A model generated the notes under the pieces. The model was given only the letters and a program-made list of their open reading frames with translations, had not been told where the DNA came from and searched no databases. Both the position numbers and the translations under genes were made by a program. A DNA stretch of 46,588 nucleotides, taken from Verrucomicrobiota bacterium. Its GTDB lineage: Bacteria > Verrucomicrobiota > Verrucomicrobiia > Opitutales > Opitutaceae. The stretch is from contig JAPLTN010000070.1 in the NCBI GenBank assembly GCA_026398135.1, positions 1 to 46,588 on the forward strand, written 5' to 3'. Positions within the stretch are counted from its first letter, which is position 1. Each line of letters begins with the position of its first letter. Positions 25,760 to 33,194 of the stretch are shown in pieces.

Positions 25760-25984
25760 AAGATAAACAAAGGAAACTCCATGCAGGCGATCATTTTGGG
25801 TAATCACCTTGATCCCGGGCCACCATCTCCGATGACGATTCGTTATGACTACCCACCCATCGTTTTAATCAAGGAGTCAATTTTGTATTTAATCGTCAAA
25901 ACGTCGATAAGAGCACCGGGCTATTTCGGCTAAACCGAACGACGATCCCCCCTATTCTCCCCATGAATCCAACCTGCCAATCGC

Positions 25985-26824
25985 CTAAGCCCCGGCCAGC
26001 CGAATGCCGTATTGCTCGATTACGAGCTGGCGCGATTTGTAGAGGACGCCGATGGCTTGCTTGAAGGCTTTTTTGCTCATGCCGAGCGCGGCGCGGATTT
26101 CCTCGGGCGAGCTGCCGTCGTGCAGCGGCAGGCGACCGCCCGAGGCGCGGAGTTTCTCCAAAATCGTATCAGTGAGCGATACCACGCGGTGGTGGCCGGC
26201 TTGATCCAGGGCGACGTCGATTTTGCCGTCGTCGCGTACCCGTCGGATGTAGCCTTGAAAGGTCGCGCCGGGGAAGAGCGGTTGCCCCAGATCCGACTTG
26301 TAGAGGAGGGCGGGGTGGGCGTTTTCCACGATCACGTTGTAGCCCAGCGGAGTCTCGCCCGTGACCAGCAGATGCACGGCCTGGCCTTCGGCGTAGGCGG
26401 GCGGGGTGAGGTTGAGGTGTCGGTTTAAGCGGGCGCTGGCCACGATGCGCTGGCTGCGTTCGTCCACCATGACGTGCACGATCACCCGTTCGCCGGTGCG
26501 GAGCGGGCCGGTTTGTTCGCGCAGGGGCAGGAGCAGGTCTTTGTCGAGGCCCCAGTCGAGGAAGACGCCTATGCGCGGGTTGACTGCCACCACGCGCAGG
26601 GCGGCGAATTCGCCGACTTGGGCGAGGGGTTTTTGCGGCGTGGCCACGAGGCGGTCTTCCGAGTCGCGGTAGAGGAAGACCTCGACGTCGCCGCCTATTT
26701 TGGCCCCGGCGGGGATGAGGCTGCCGGGCAGCAAGATTTCGCCGTGCGGGCCGCCATCCAAATAAAAGCCCGGGGGAGCGCCGCGCACTACGCGGAGCCG
26801 ATTGAGTTTACCAAGAATGGCCAT
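25985..26824 (-). CDS. CvfB-like S1-domain RNA-binding protein
   Basis: 279 residues from ATG 26824 (MAILGKLNRLRVVRG); a 42-residue upstream extension is rejected as it comes from intergenic repeat sequence. The protein has the order seen in CvfB/YitL: OB/S1-like beta domains (GPHGEILLPGSLIP; VVAVNPRIGVFLDWGLDKDL, RLNRHLNLTPPAYAEGQ) and a C-terminal winged helix (ALGMSKKAFKQAIGVLYKSR). Family members bind RNA and affect virulence-factor or translation-related expression. It is a single gene, with a mobile-like repeat immediately upstream. Confidence 0.88.
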   Translation of the reverse strand: MAILGKLNRLRVVRGAPPGFYLDGGPHGEILLPGSLIPAGAKIGGDVEVFLYRDSEDRLVATPQKPLAQVGEFAALRVVAVNPRIGVFLDWGLDKDLLLPLREQTGPLRTGERVIVHVMVDERSQRIVASARLNRHLNLTPPAYAEGQAVHLLVTGETPLGYNVIVENAHPALLYKSDLGQPLFPGATFQGYIRRVRDDGKIDVALDQAGHHRVVSLTDTILEKLRASGGRLPLHDGSSPEEIRAALGMSKKAFKQAIGVLYKSRQLVIEQYGIRLAGA

Positions 26825-26890
26825 GTGCGAGTCAGGGTGCGGGCTCTTGGCCCCGGGGAGGAAGCTCAATCTGGAGTATGAGGGGTGGGC

Positions 26891-27203
26891 GGGTGTAACA
26901 CATAGTGATGTCAGCTTTTGCATCCGTGGGTGGGGATATGCTGAAGCCATGTAGGGCGGGGTCGCCGTACCCCGCCGCTCCGATCCTCACTGGGCTCTAA
27001 CTTCTTGGTTCCTTTGTGTCTCTGTGCCTTCGTGGTAAGCTTATGAATATCATTGTTTTTCACCACAAAGACACGGAGGCACAAAGAAAACGAGGACGAG
27101 CCCACCGCACGAAAGCGCATCCACGCTTCTTGCTGGTTAGTTCGGACTGAGATGATGAATTGGTCGGGGACGGCCACGCTGACATCACTTTGTGTTACAC
27201 CCG
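26891..27203. mobile_element. MITE-like element, ~313 bp, 9-bp target duplication
   Basis: Terminal arms GGGTGTAACACATAGTGATG (26891-26910, continuing TCAGC to 26915) and their complement (27178-27202) pair over 25 bp with one mismatch. Directly outside are two copies of GGGGTGGGC, at 26882-26890 and 27204-27212, consistent with a 9-bp target-site duplication. Inside lie a family A hairpin (27012-27086) and a single family B-like arm (27160-27178). No transposase ORF. It sits about 65 bp upstream of the CvfB-like gene. Confidence 0.72.
27012..27086. repeat. Inverted repeat, family A
   Basis: Arms CTTTGTGTCTCTGTGCCTTC (from 27012, to 27036) and GAGGCACAAAG-ending complement (27062-27086) pair over 25 bp with two mismatches, with a 25-bp A/T-rich loop. 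It is nested in the element at 26891-27203. Confidence 0.75.
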
Positions 27204-27231
27204 GGGGTGGGCAGCGCTTAGGTCGTCAGGC

Positions 27232-27344
27232 TTTGGCCACGAAAAACACAAAAAATCTTTTGCGCGGATGCGGCTCTCCCGCGCGCCCATAGGCGCCTGC
27301 AACGTTTACTTTGGACCCGGTTTTTTGGGTTTTTCGTGGCTAAA
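27232..27344. repeat. Inverted repeat, CACGAAAAACAC type
   Basis: Arms TTGGCCACGAAAAACACAAA (27233 onward) and TTTGGGTTTTTCGTGGCTAA (ending 27343) are near-complementary, with a G/C-rich loop. It lies 35 bp after the lpxI stop and may work as its terminator. It is a variant of the family A type of intergenic hairpin. Confidence 0.6.
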
Positions 27345-27378
27345 TAACCAAGCGTGCGGGCTGCGGCTTTTGGCGCGT

Positions 27379-28218
27379 TTACGGTGCGCCGTGGAGGGCG
27401 ATGCCGAGTTGGTCGGCGCGGGCGAGGACGGCGGGTTTGTCGATCAGGATGACGCGGCCCGCCTCCAGCACGGCGGCGCGGACTTGGGCCGCGTCGAGCA
27501 CGTCGAGGGTTTTGAGGCCGAAGCAGGGGACGTCGAAGCGGTAGTCCTGGCGGGCTTTGACGGTTTTAACGTAGAGGGCTTCGTCGGTTTTCAGGGTGCC
27601 GGCGCGGCGGATCATCTCGTCGGTGCCTTCGTAGGCTTCAACGGCAAGGACGGTGCCCTTGCGCACGACGCAGCCCTGGCCGATGTCGAGGCGGGCGCAT
27701 TCGCGGGCGATGTGCAGGCCGTGGTCAACGTAGTCGCGGTCAATGGGGAGTTTTTTGCGGGTCATCGCGCCGGGGGTGGCGAGGTGGGCGTCGATGAAGG
27801 CGCGGGCGTCGAGCAGGTGGACGCCGATGGCTTCGATTTCTTTGGCGATGGCGCCGAAGATGGTCTCGGCGTTGCGGCGTTTGAGAGTGGCGAGAATTGC
27901 CAGGGCCTTGAGGTCGGGGTGGAGACCGGAGAAGAGGCGGCGGGGCGAGACCTGGCCGGCCATGTAGGCGTAGCCGGCGTCGAAGCGTTTGAGGGCTTTG
28001 AGCAGGGCGCCGACCTGGCCGACTTTGATCAGGGCGCGGTCGGACTCGGCGAAGGTGGCCTGGAGTTCGGGCGAGGTTTCTTCGTCCATGGCGACGAGGC
28101 GGAGGGGCACGCCGGCGGCGCGGATGCTTTCGGCGACGAGCGCGGGGTAACGGCCCTGGCCGGCGATGAGGGCGACGGGGCGGCGGGGATCGAAACCGGG
28201 CGGGAGGAAGGCGGACAT
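27379..28218 (-). CDS. lpxI: UDP-2,3-diacylglucosamine pyrophosphatase LpxI
   Basis: 279 residues, normal for LpxI (DUF1009). It hydrolyses UDP-2,3-diacylglucosamine to 2,3-diacylglucosamine 1-phosphate (lipid X) and UMP in lipid A synthesis, replacing LpxH. Diagnostic features are PVALIAGQGRYPALV (14-28), GQVSPRRLF, the GCVVRKGTVLAVEAYEGTDE block (about 190-209) containing the expected acidic catalytic residues, and RFDVPCFGLKTLDVL. It indicates a Gram-negative outer membrane with lipid A. No other lpx genes are adjacent. Confidence 0.93.
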   Translation of the reverse strand: MSAFLPPGFDPRRPVALIAGQGRYPALVAESIRAAGVPLRLVAMDEETSPELQATFAESDRALIKVGQVGALLKALKRFDAGYAYMAGQVSPRRLFSGLHPDLKALAILATLKRRNAETIFGAIAKEIEAIGVHLLDARAFIDAHLATPGAMTRKKLPIDRDYVDHGLHIARECARLDIGQGCVVRKGTVLAVEAYEGTDEMIRRAGTLKTDEALYVKTVKARQDYRFDVPCFGLKTLDVLDAAQVRAAVLEAGRVILIDKPAVLARADQLGIALHGAP

Positions 28219-28278
28219 GGGAGCGTGGGCGGAAAAGCGGAAATTCGGAAAAGCTGAAACGCGGAAAGTGGGAGGGGG

Positions 28279-28305
28279 CGGGGAGCAGGGAGCGGGGAGC
28301 AGGGA
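28279..28305. repeat. Short tandem repeat upstream of lpxI
   Basis: Two adjacent 13-14-bp units, GCGGGAGCAGGGA and GCGGGGAGCAGGGA, in a purine-rich stretch that also contains several GGAAA words from 28228. It is followed by an AATGACGAATGACCAATGG word related to ATGACCAATAACCAATG at the break of the gene at 28445. Confidence 0.55.
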
Positions 28306-28444
28306 AATGACGAATGACCAATGGCTGCATGGATGCGGCTTAGGTTCAAGGTCGGAGGGTCATAACCGTTTATCCCTTTTGGTTTCAGGAAAACCGACGC
28401 TGCGCCGATTAGCGGATGAAATGAATTTCCCGGAACGTTGACCC

Positions 28445-28636
28445 ATGAAAAAATTCTTCAGCGCAGTTGTTTTGTTTATCGTCAGCGCGTTTGCGGCGGT
28501 GGCCGAAACACCTGCGACCGGCGCCGCGGCCGCTCCAACCAAAGTCACGCTCGGCGCCTATGTCGTGGCGCTCTACGATCTAAATCCCAACAACAACACG
28601 TTTGCCGCCGATCTGTTGAGGGGGTATGACCAATAA
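28445..28636 (+). pseudogene. Truncated gene, N-terminus resembling a prokaryotic Cys-loop (pentameric) ligand-gated channel
   Basis: 63 codons. A signal peptide (MKKFFSAVVLFIVSAFAAVAE) is followed by TKVTLGAYVVALYDLNPNNN and TFAADL, which fits the first beta-strands of the extracellular domain of GLIC/ELIC-type channels (a V-x-V-G-x-Y-V ... D-x-x ... F-x-A-D pattern). Full proteins have more than 300 residues. Here the frame runs into LLRGYDQ and stops where the DNA changes to ATGACCAATAACCAATG-type repeat sequence. It is the only plus-strand gene between 2.2 and 36.8 kb. Family assignment from so short a piece is tentative; it could be a small periplasmic protein. Confidence 0.4.
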
Positions 28637-28653
28637 CCAATGCCCGATGACTC

Positions 28654-28830
28654 ATTCTACTTTGTTAAAGTGAGCCAAATGCCCCTCTAAAAATTGGCCG
28701 GGGACGGCCCACGCTTCAGATTCCTGCCAGCAAAATGACCTGCTTCTTCTGTAGTGTTGGCCGTCCCCGGCCAAAAAAGCAAAGCGCACATGAGCGGGAA
28801 CTCCACCCCCGGGATTTAACCAAGTAGAAT
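28654..28830. mobile_element. MITE-like element, family D copy 2, containing a family B hairpin
   Basis: About 177 bp with terminal arms ATTCTACTTTGTTAAA (28654-28669) and TTTAACCAAGTAGAAT (28815-28830), one mismatch, the same terminal sequence as 2067-2208. The centre is a strong family B hairpin (28693-28774; TTGGCCGGGGACGGCC and its complement). No TA flank is visible here, unlike copy 1. It fills most of the gap between the truncated gene and the BY-kinase gene. Confidence 0.55.
28693..28774. repeat. Inverted repeat, family B
   Basis: Arms TTGGCCGGGGACGGCC (from 28693) and GGCCGTCCCCGGCCAA (ending 28774), separated by a 40-bp spacer. Very similar to 7868-7930, including the flanking ACGCT/GTAG words. 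Confidence 0.78.
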
Positions 28831-28883
28831 TTAGGACCTCCCTCAGGGAGCGGGGGCGGAGCTTGTGGCTATTATGGGGCGGG

Positions 28884-31052
28884 TCAGGTGGAGGTGCCGT
28901 AGTATTTCTTGTAGCTGCGGTAGTAGCGGTAGTTGGAGTAGTATTCGATGCGGCGGGTGCTGAGGCCGTTGAGCACGATGCCGAGGATCTCGTTTTTGCC
29001 CTGGCGGAGGGCTTTGATGTAGAGGCGGATGTGTTTGCGGAGGGCGCGGTTGAAGCGGCAGACGTAAACGACTTCGTCGGTGGTCTCGGCGATGAGGAGG
29101 GAATCGGTGACGGCTCCGAGGGGCGGGGAATCCACGATGACGAGATCGAATTCGCGTTTGAAGCGTTCGATGAGCTGGCCGAAGGCGGGGCTTTCGAGGA
29201 ATTCGGTGGGGCTCTTGGAGCGGCCGCCGGAGCGGAGCAGGCTGAGGTTTTCGCCGAGTTTGATGAGGCCGAGGTCGGGGTCTTCGGACAGGGGCGCGGC
29301 GTCGATTTTGGCCCCTTGGGCGAACCAGCGGAGCAGGCCGAAGTCATTGGCTAGTTCGAAATTTCGGTGGAGCATGGGGCGGCGCAGATCGCAGTCGATC
29401 AGGAGGGTGCGTTTGCCGTGGCGGGAGAAGGCGGCGGCGATGTTGGCGGAGACGAGGGTCTTGCCCTCGCCGGGGATGGTGGAGGTGACGAGGATGGCTT
29501 TGGGGAAATCGAGGCGGGAGTGGATTTTGATCGCGCTGTAGGTGCCGAGGAAGGCTTCGGTGCCGCGTTCGTTGTTTTGGTCGAGAATGAGGCGGTATTT
29601 TTCCCGGTCTTTGAGGGCGGTGAGGTCGGGGATGATGCCGAGGAGGTTAACGCCGATGAAGTTTTCCACGTCCCAGGTGGACTTGATGCGGTCGTCGATC
29701 AAGGAGAGGCCGAAGGCGACACCGAAAAAGATACCGAGGCCGAGGATGATGGCGGTGCGGGTGATGGAAGGGATATCGGGCGCGAAGGGTGCGCCGGCGG
29801 GGAGCGCCTGGTCGAGGGGGCGGACGGGGACTTTTTCGAGGTTTCGCGAGGTGCTGGCCTGGGTGAGGCGGTTGAGGATTTCAGCGTATTGGGTTTTGGC
29901 GTTGTTGGCGGTGGCTTCGAGGGACTTGAACTCGACGGCCATGTCGCGGAGGCGGAATTGTTCCTTCTCCTGATCCTTGTATTCGCGTTCGAGGGAGATT
30001 TCGCGTTCGCGGGCTTTGGCGAGGGTGGCTTCGAGGTCGGCGATGGAGAGTTCAACCGCTTTCTGGAGCTGGGCTTGGGAGGTGGCTAGGGAGTTGGCGA
30101 GGTCCACCATGCGGGGGTGGCGTTCGAGGTAGCGTTCGTTGAGAATGGATTGGGTGCGGGCGAGTTCGGAGAGCTGGTCGCGCAAGCCGGGGACGGTGCC
30201 GTGAGTGGCGATGTAGGAGAGTTCGAGCAGGTTTCGGCCTTGTTTGCGGAAGGCGTCCACCTGGCGGTAAAGATCGTCGATGGCGAGGCGGGAGAGGCGG
30301 GCTTCCTGGAGGGCTCCGTTCACGCTTTTTAGCCGGTCAGTGATGATGTCCACGCTTTTGTCCAGCGAGACCAAGTTGTTCTTGGTCATGTAGGAGAGGA
30401 GGGCTTGTTCGGCGGCGTTGGCCTCGGCGCGCAGTTCTTTGGCGCGGGTCTGGAGGTAATCGACGGCGTAGGTGTTTTTGCCGGCGATGTTGTCGAACAG
30501 GTAGGCCATGAACTGCTCGACGTAGCGGTTGGCGATGAGGGCGGCGGCCTGGGGGTCGCGGTGAGTGGCGCTGACGTTGACGAGGAAGCTGTTGCGCACG
30601 GCCTGTACGGTGATGCCGCCGACGACGGCTCCGACGGAGGGAGGGGTTTCGCCGGGTTTGAGTTCGGCGAGGTAGGGGCGCTGGAGGACTTTGATTTCCT
30701 CGGGGCTGAAGGAGCCGATTACGCGGTTGCGCAGGGTGGCGGAGCTCATGACCTGGAGGTAGGTGTTGAGCTCGATGTCGCTGTTGATGGAGGTATCGAC
30801 GACTTGCTGGCTGGTGACGACGGTCTCGGGTTTTTCGATGCGCATCGACGCGGTGCTCATGTAGATGGGCAGGGTGCGCGACTTGGTGTAGGCGAAGCCG
30901 ATGGCGACGATGAGAGCGAGGGGCAGGGCGATCCAGAAGCGCTCGCGCAGGATGATATAGTAGTCGCGCAGGGTGCGGCGTTCGACGACATCCTCCTCTT
31001 CGATTTTGGGGCGAGGGGCTGAAGGCGGGGAGTGGGATTGGGCGGCGGCCAT
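28884..31052 (-). CDS. Polysaccharide biosynthesis BY-kinase (Wzz plus Wzc-type tyrosine autokinase)
   Basis: 722 residues from ATG 31052; upstream codons to 31178 belong to the inserted MITE-like element. The N-terminal Wzz domain has a first membrane helix (FWIALPLALIVAIGFAY), then a long coiled-coil periplasmic region (about 190-420) and a second helix (TAIILGLGIFFGVAFGLSLI). The cytoplasmic kinase has Walker A STIPGEGKT (about residue 520), Walker A' LLIDCDLRRP, Walker B FDLVIVDSPP and a C-terminal tyrosine cluster (YYSNYRYYRSYKKYYG) for autophosphorylation. It controls chain length and export of an exopolysaccharide with the Wza-like protein encoded just upstream. Confidence 0.95.
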   Translation of the reverse strand: MAAAQSHSPPSAPRPKIEEEDVVERRTLRDYYIILRERFWIALPLALIVAIGFAYTKSRTLPIYMSTASMRIEKPETVVTSQQVVDTSINSDIELNTYLQVMSSATLRNRVIGSFSPEEIKVLQRPYLAELKPGETPPSVGAVVGGITVQAVRNSFLVNVSATHRDPQAAALIANRYVEQFMAYLFDNIAGKNTYAVDYLQTRAKELRAEANAAEQALLSYMTKNNLVSLDKSVDIITDRLKSVNGALQEARLSRLAIDDLYRQVDAFRKQGRNLLELSYIATHGTVPGLRDQLSELARTQSILNERYLERHPRMVDLANSLATSQAQLQKAVELSIADLEATLAKAREREISLEREYKDQEKEQFRLRDMAVEFKSLEATANNAKTQYAEILNRLTQASTSRNLEKVPVRPLDQALPAGAPFAPDIPSITRTAIILGLGIFFGVAFGLSLIDDRIKSTWDVENFIGVNLLGIIPDLTALKDREKYRLILDQNNERGTEAFLGTYSAIKIHSRLDFPKAILVTSTIPGEGKTLVSANIAAAFSRHGKRTLLIDCDLRRPMLHRNFELANDFGLLRWFAQGAKIDAAPLSEDPDLGLIKLGENLSLLRSGGRSKSPTEFLESPAFGQLIERFKREFDLVIVDSPPLGAVTDSLLIAETTDEVVYVCRFNRALRKHIRLYIKALRQGKNEILGIVLNGLSTRRIEYYSNYRYYRSYKKYYGTST

Positions 31053-31089
31053 CGGAAGGTGAAAGACGGAAAAGAGGGGGCGAAAATTA

Positions 31090-31256
31090 GGGTGTGTCTG
31101 GGAAATAAACTCGTCGTGCGCCAGAGGAGAAACTCGCTCGGCCAAGGCGGCTGAGGCGGAGGTGGACCAGCGGTCCATGCCGCCGAGGGCAACGCTGGCC
31201 CAGCGAGTTTCTTCTTTGGTTTGCGCGCATGATGAGTTTATTTACCAGACACACCC
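31090..31256. mobile_element. MITE-like element, 167 bp, TA target duplication
   Basis: Terminal inverted repeats GGGTGTGTCTGGGAAATAAA (from 31090, continuing ~11 more bases) and the complement ending CCAGACACACCC at 31256 match over about 31 bp with three mismatches. A second inner pair (GAAACTCGCT with AGCGAGTTTC) extends the fold. TA flanks at 31088-31089 and 31257-31258 fit IS630/Tc1-type TA targeting. There is no transposase. The right TA plus the element's end base form the TAG stop of the Wza-like gene. It separates the Wza- and Wzc-like genes. Confidence 0.78.
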
Positions 31257-31909
31257 TAGATCAGGCGCTCGGGGACGAAGATGATGTCGCCGGGTTCGAG
31301 CACGAGGGAGTTGTCGGAGACGTTGGCACCGCGTTTGCCTTTGATCAGGCTTTCGACGTCCACCTCGAAGTTTTTCTTGGTGCCGTCGTGGTGGATGCGG
31401 GTGACGCGCACGGAGGTGCCTTTGGCGGTGTCGGTGAAGCCGCCGGAGCGGGTGACGAGTTCGAGGATGGTCATGCTGGACTCGATGGGCAGCGGGTAGC
31501 GGCCGGGGGAGCGGATTTGCCCTTGGATCGAGACTTCGCGGGCGGCGTATTCCTCGACGCTGATGGTTACGCGGGGGTTGCGCAGGAAGCGGCCCTCCTT
31601 GTAGGCGCGTTCGATGGCTTGCTGAGCTTCCACGACTTTGAGGCCGGAGATGGCGACTTCGCCGACGAGGGGGAGATTCAGCCGCCCCTGGGAGTCGATG
31701 CGGGCGATGAGGGAAAGGTCTTCTTCCTGGTAAACGGCGACGCGGATGCGGTCGGTGTTGGTGAGGACGTAGGCGGGGGAGGTGGTGGTGCCGGAGGCCG
31801 GGGTGGAGACGGATTCAGCCGGGGTTTGGGCATGGGCCAGATCAAGGCTGGCCAGCCCAAGGAGGAGGGTCAGCCAGAGACGAAGGTGGCTTGGGAGGAG
31901 GGCGGGCAT
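31256..31909 (-). CDS. Wza-like polysaccharide export protein
   Basis: 217 residues, exported (signal LWLTLLLGLASLDLAHA). A Poly_export domain (about 46-125: YVLTNTDRIRVAVYQEEDLS, GRLNLPLVGEVAISGLKVVEAQQAI, FLRNPRVTISV) is followed by one SLBB domain (about 126-215: REVSIQGQIRSPGRYPLP, TILELVTRSGGFTDTAKG, LEPGDIIFVPERLI). No lipobox is obvious. Such proteins form the outer-membrane export channel or its periplasmic part. The TAG stop is created by the MITE-like insertion; before insertion the gene would have ended TAA at the same codon. Confidence 0.92.
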   Translation of the reverse strand: MPALLPSHLRLWLTLLLGLASLDLAHAQTPAESVSTPASGTTTSPAYVLTNTDRIRVAVYQEEDLSLIARIDSQGRLNLPLVGEVAISGLKVVEAQQAIERAYKEGRFLRNPRVTISVEEYAAREVSIQGQIRSPGRYPLPIESSMTILELVTRSGGFTDTAKGTSVRVTRIHHDGTKKNFEVDVESLIKGKRGANVSDNSLVLEPGDIIFVPERLI

Positions 31910-31937
31910 GAGTAAGGAGGCGTGCTAGTCCGGCGGG

Positions 31938-33164
31938 TTACCAGCGAGTGGAAAGGGTCAGGCTAATTGAATGACGCTGAAAAACAAACGCGGAGAGGTT
32001 GGACCAGTTTTGGTAGTAGGTGTAAGAGGTGGATACGGTAAAGTGGCTTTTAAAGGTGTAGTCTGCGCCGACGCCGGCGGTGAGGTAGTTGTCGAGGCGG
32101 TCTTGGCCGTTAAATCCGGTGCTGACGGCGGGGGCATCGCTGGCGTAGCCGCTGATAAACTCGGTCTGACCGACACCGATGGTGGCGTTGGTGTTGAATT
32201 TAACGCTGTGGGAAAACTTTCCGGTCAGGTCGAGACTGGTGGTCTGGGTCTGGAAGTTGGTCGAGGTGGTGTTGAAGTCTTGGGTGGCGGACACGGAATA
32301 AGTGGCTTTGCGGGTGGCGGGCCAGGTGCCGGCCAGGGAAAAATACACGCCGTTGCTGCCGGCGTCGGTTACGCCGTTGGGGTATTCGTTGGTGCGTAAG
32401 GTCCAGCCGACGCGGGCCGAGCCGCTGAGTTTGGCGAGGATGCGTCCGCTGAGGCCGGCGTAGATGCTATGGTCTTGGCTGGTGGAGAGGAATTCGGCGA
32501 TGCTGGTGCGGTAGCGGTAACCGGCGAGCAGGTCGCGATCACTGCGCCAGTTATAGAAGAGGTCGGTGCTGATGTTGTAGGTGTTGAGATTGGAAAAAGT
32601 CGGGCCGGGGTCGGAGTAGGAGACGGTATCCCAGCCGAGGCTGCCGGCGAAGGAGTAGCGTTCGATAACGGGGTAACGGTAGTTGAGGTTGACGCCGTAG
32701 TTCCAGGTGTCGGTGCGGAGGCCGACGGTGGGGTCGGCACGGGTTTCTTTGCGGACGTTGAATTGGATGGCACCGGTGGTGCGGCCGGTGCCTTTGGAAA
32801 ACTCCAGCGAGGCCGAGGGGTTGAGGAAGTTTTCCGACGTGAAAGTGGTGAAGTTGCCCAGATCCCAGCCTAGGGAGGCGTTGACGCCGATGAGACCGGC
32901 TTTGCGGGCGTATTCCATGCCGGCCCCGGCGGAGATGAGCAGGTCGCCGCCGGGTGCGCCGCCGCCAGCCCCGGTGCCGCGGCTGAAGACGTTGGAGTCG
33001 TAGCCGGCACCGACATAGGCGGTCACGTAAACCTGTTCTTTGCTGTCGTTGAAACGAAGGAGGGCGCGGGCTTCGGAGCCGACCAGCAGCACGAGGGCCA
33101 AACTGGCGAGGGCGCGCAGGGGCCGCCGCAGGGCGGGGAGGGCGTGGATGGAGTGGTCGGCCAA
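31938..33164 (-). CDS. Outer-membrane beta-barrel protein of exopolysaccharide locus (EpsL-like)
   Basis: 408 residues. A signal peptide (LRALASLALVLLVGSEARA) is followed by many alternating amphipathic strands rich in Tyr, Thr, Ser and Gly (YVGAGYDSNVFSRG, WNYGVNLNYRYP, FTVSTSYTYYQNW). The C-terminus SLTLSTRW ends in Trp, as expected for Bam-assembled barrels. The DSNVFSR opening resembles the putative beta-barrel porin/EpsL proteins found beside Wza and Wzc homologues in exosortase-associated loci. It lies 28 bp upstream of the Wza-like gene in the same direction. A role in export of the polymer across the outer membrane is likely but unproven. Confidence 0.75.
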   Translation of the reverse strand: MADHSIHALPALRRPLRALASLALVLLVGSEARALLRFNDSKEQVYVTAYVGAGYDSNVFSRGTGAGGGAPGGDLLISAGAGMEYARKAGLIGVNASLGWDLGNFTTFTSENFLNPSASLEFSKGTGRTTGAIQFNVRKETRADPTVGLRTDTWNYGVNLNYRYPVIERYSFAGSLGWDTVSYSDPGPTFSNLNTYNISTDLFYNWRSDRDLLAGYRYRTSIAEFLSTSQDHSIYAGLSGRILAKLSGSARVGWTLRTNEYPNGVTDAGSNGVYFSLAGTWPATRKATYSVSATQDFNTTSTNFQTQTTSLDLTGKFSHSVKFNTNATIGVGQTEFISGYASDAPAVSTGFNGQDRLDNYLTAGVGADYTFKSHFTVSTSYTYYQNWSNLSAFVFQRHSISLTLSTRW

Positions 33165-33194
33165 GGGAACAACTAGGGTTGCCGGGCGCGAGGC

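Noticed and set aside
26825-26950. 42-residue N-terminal extension of the CvfB-like protein
   Set aside because: It translates the edge of the mobile-like repeat at 26891-27203; the family domain begins at the ATG at 26824.
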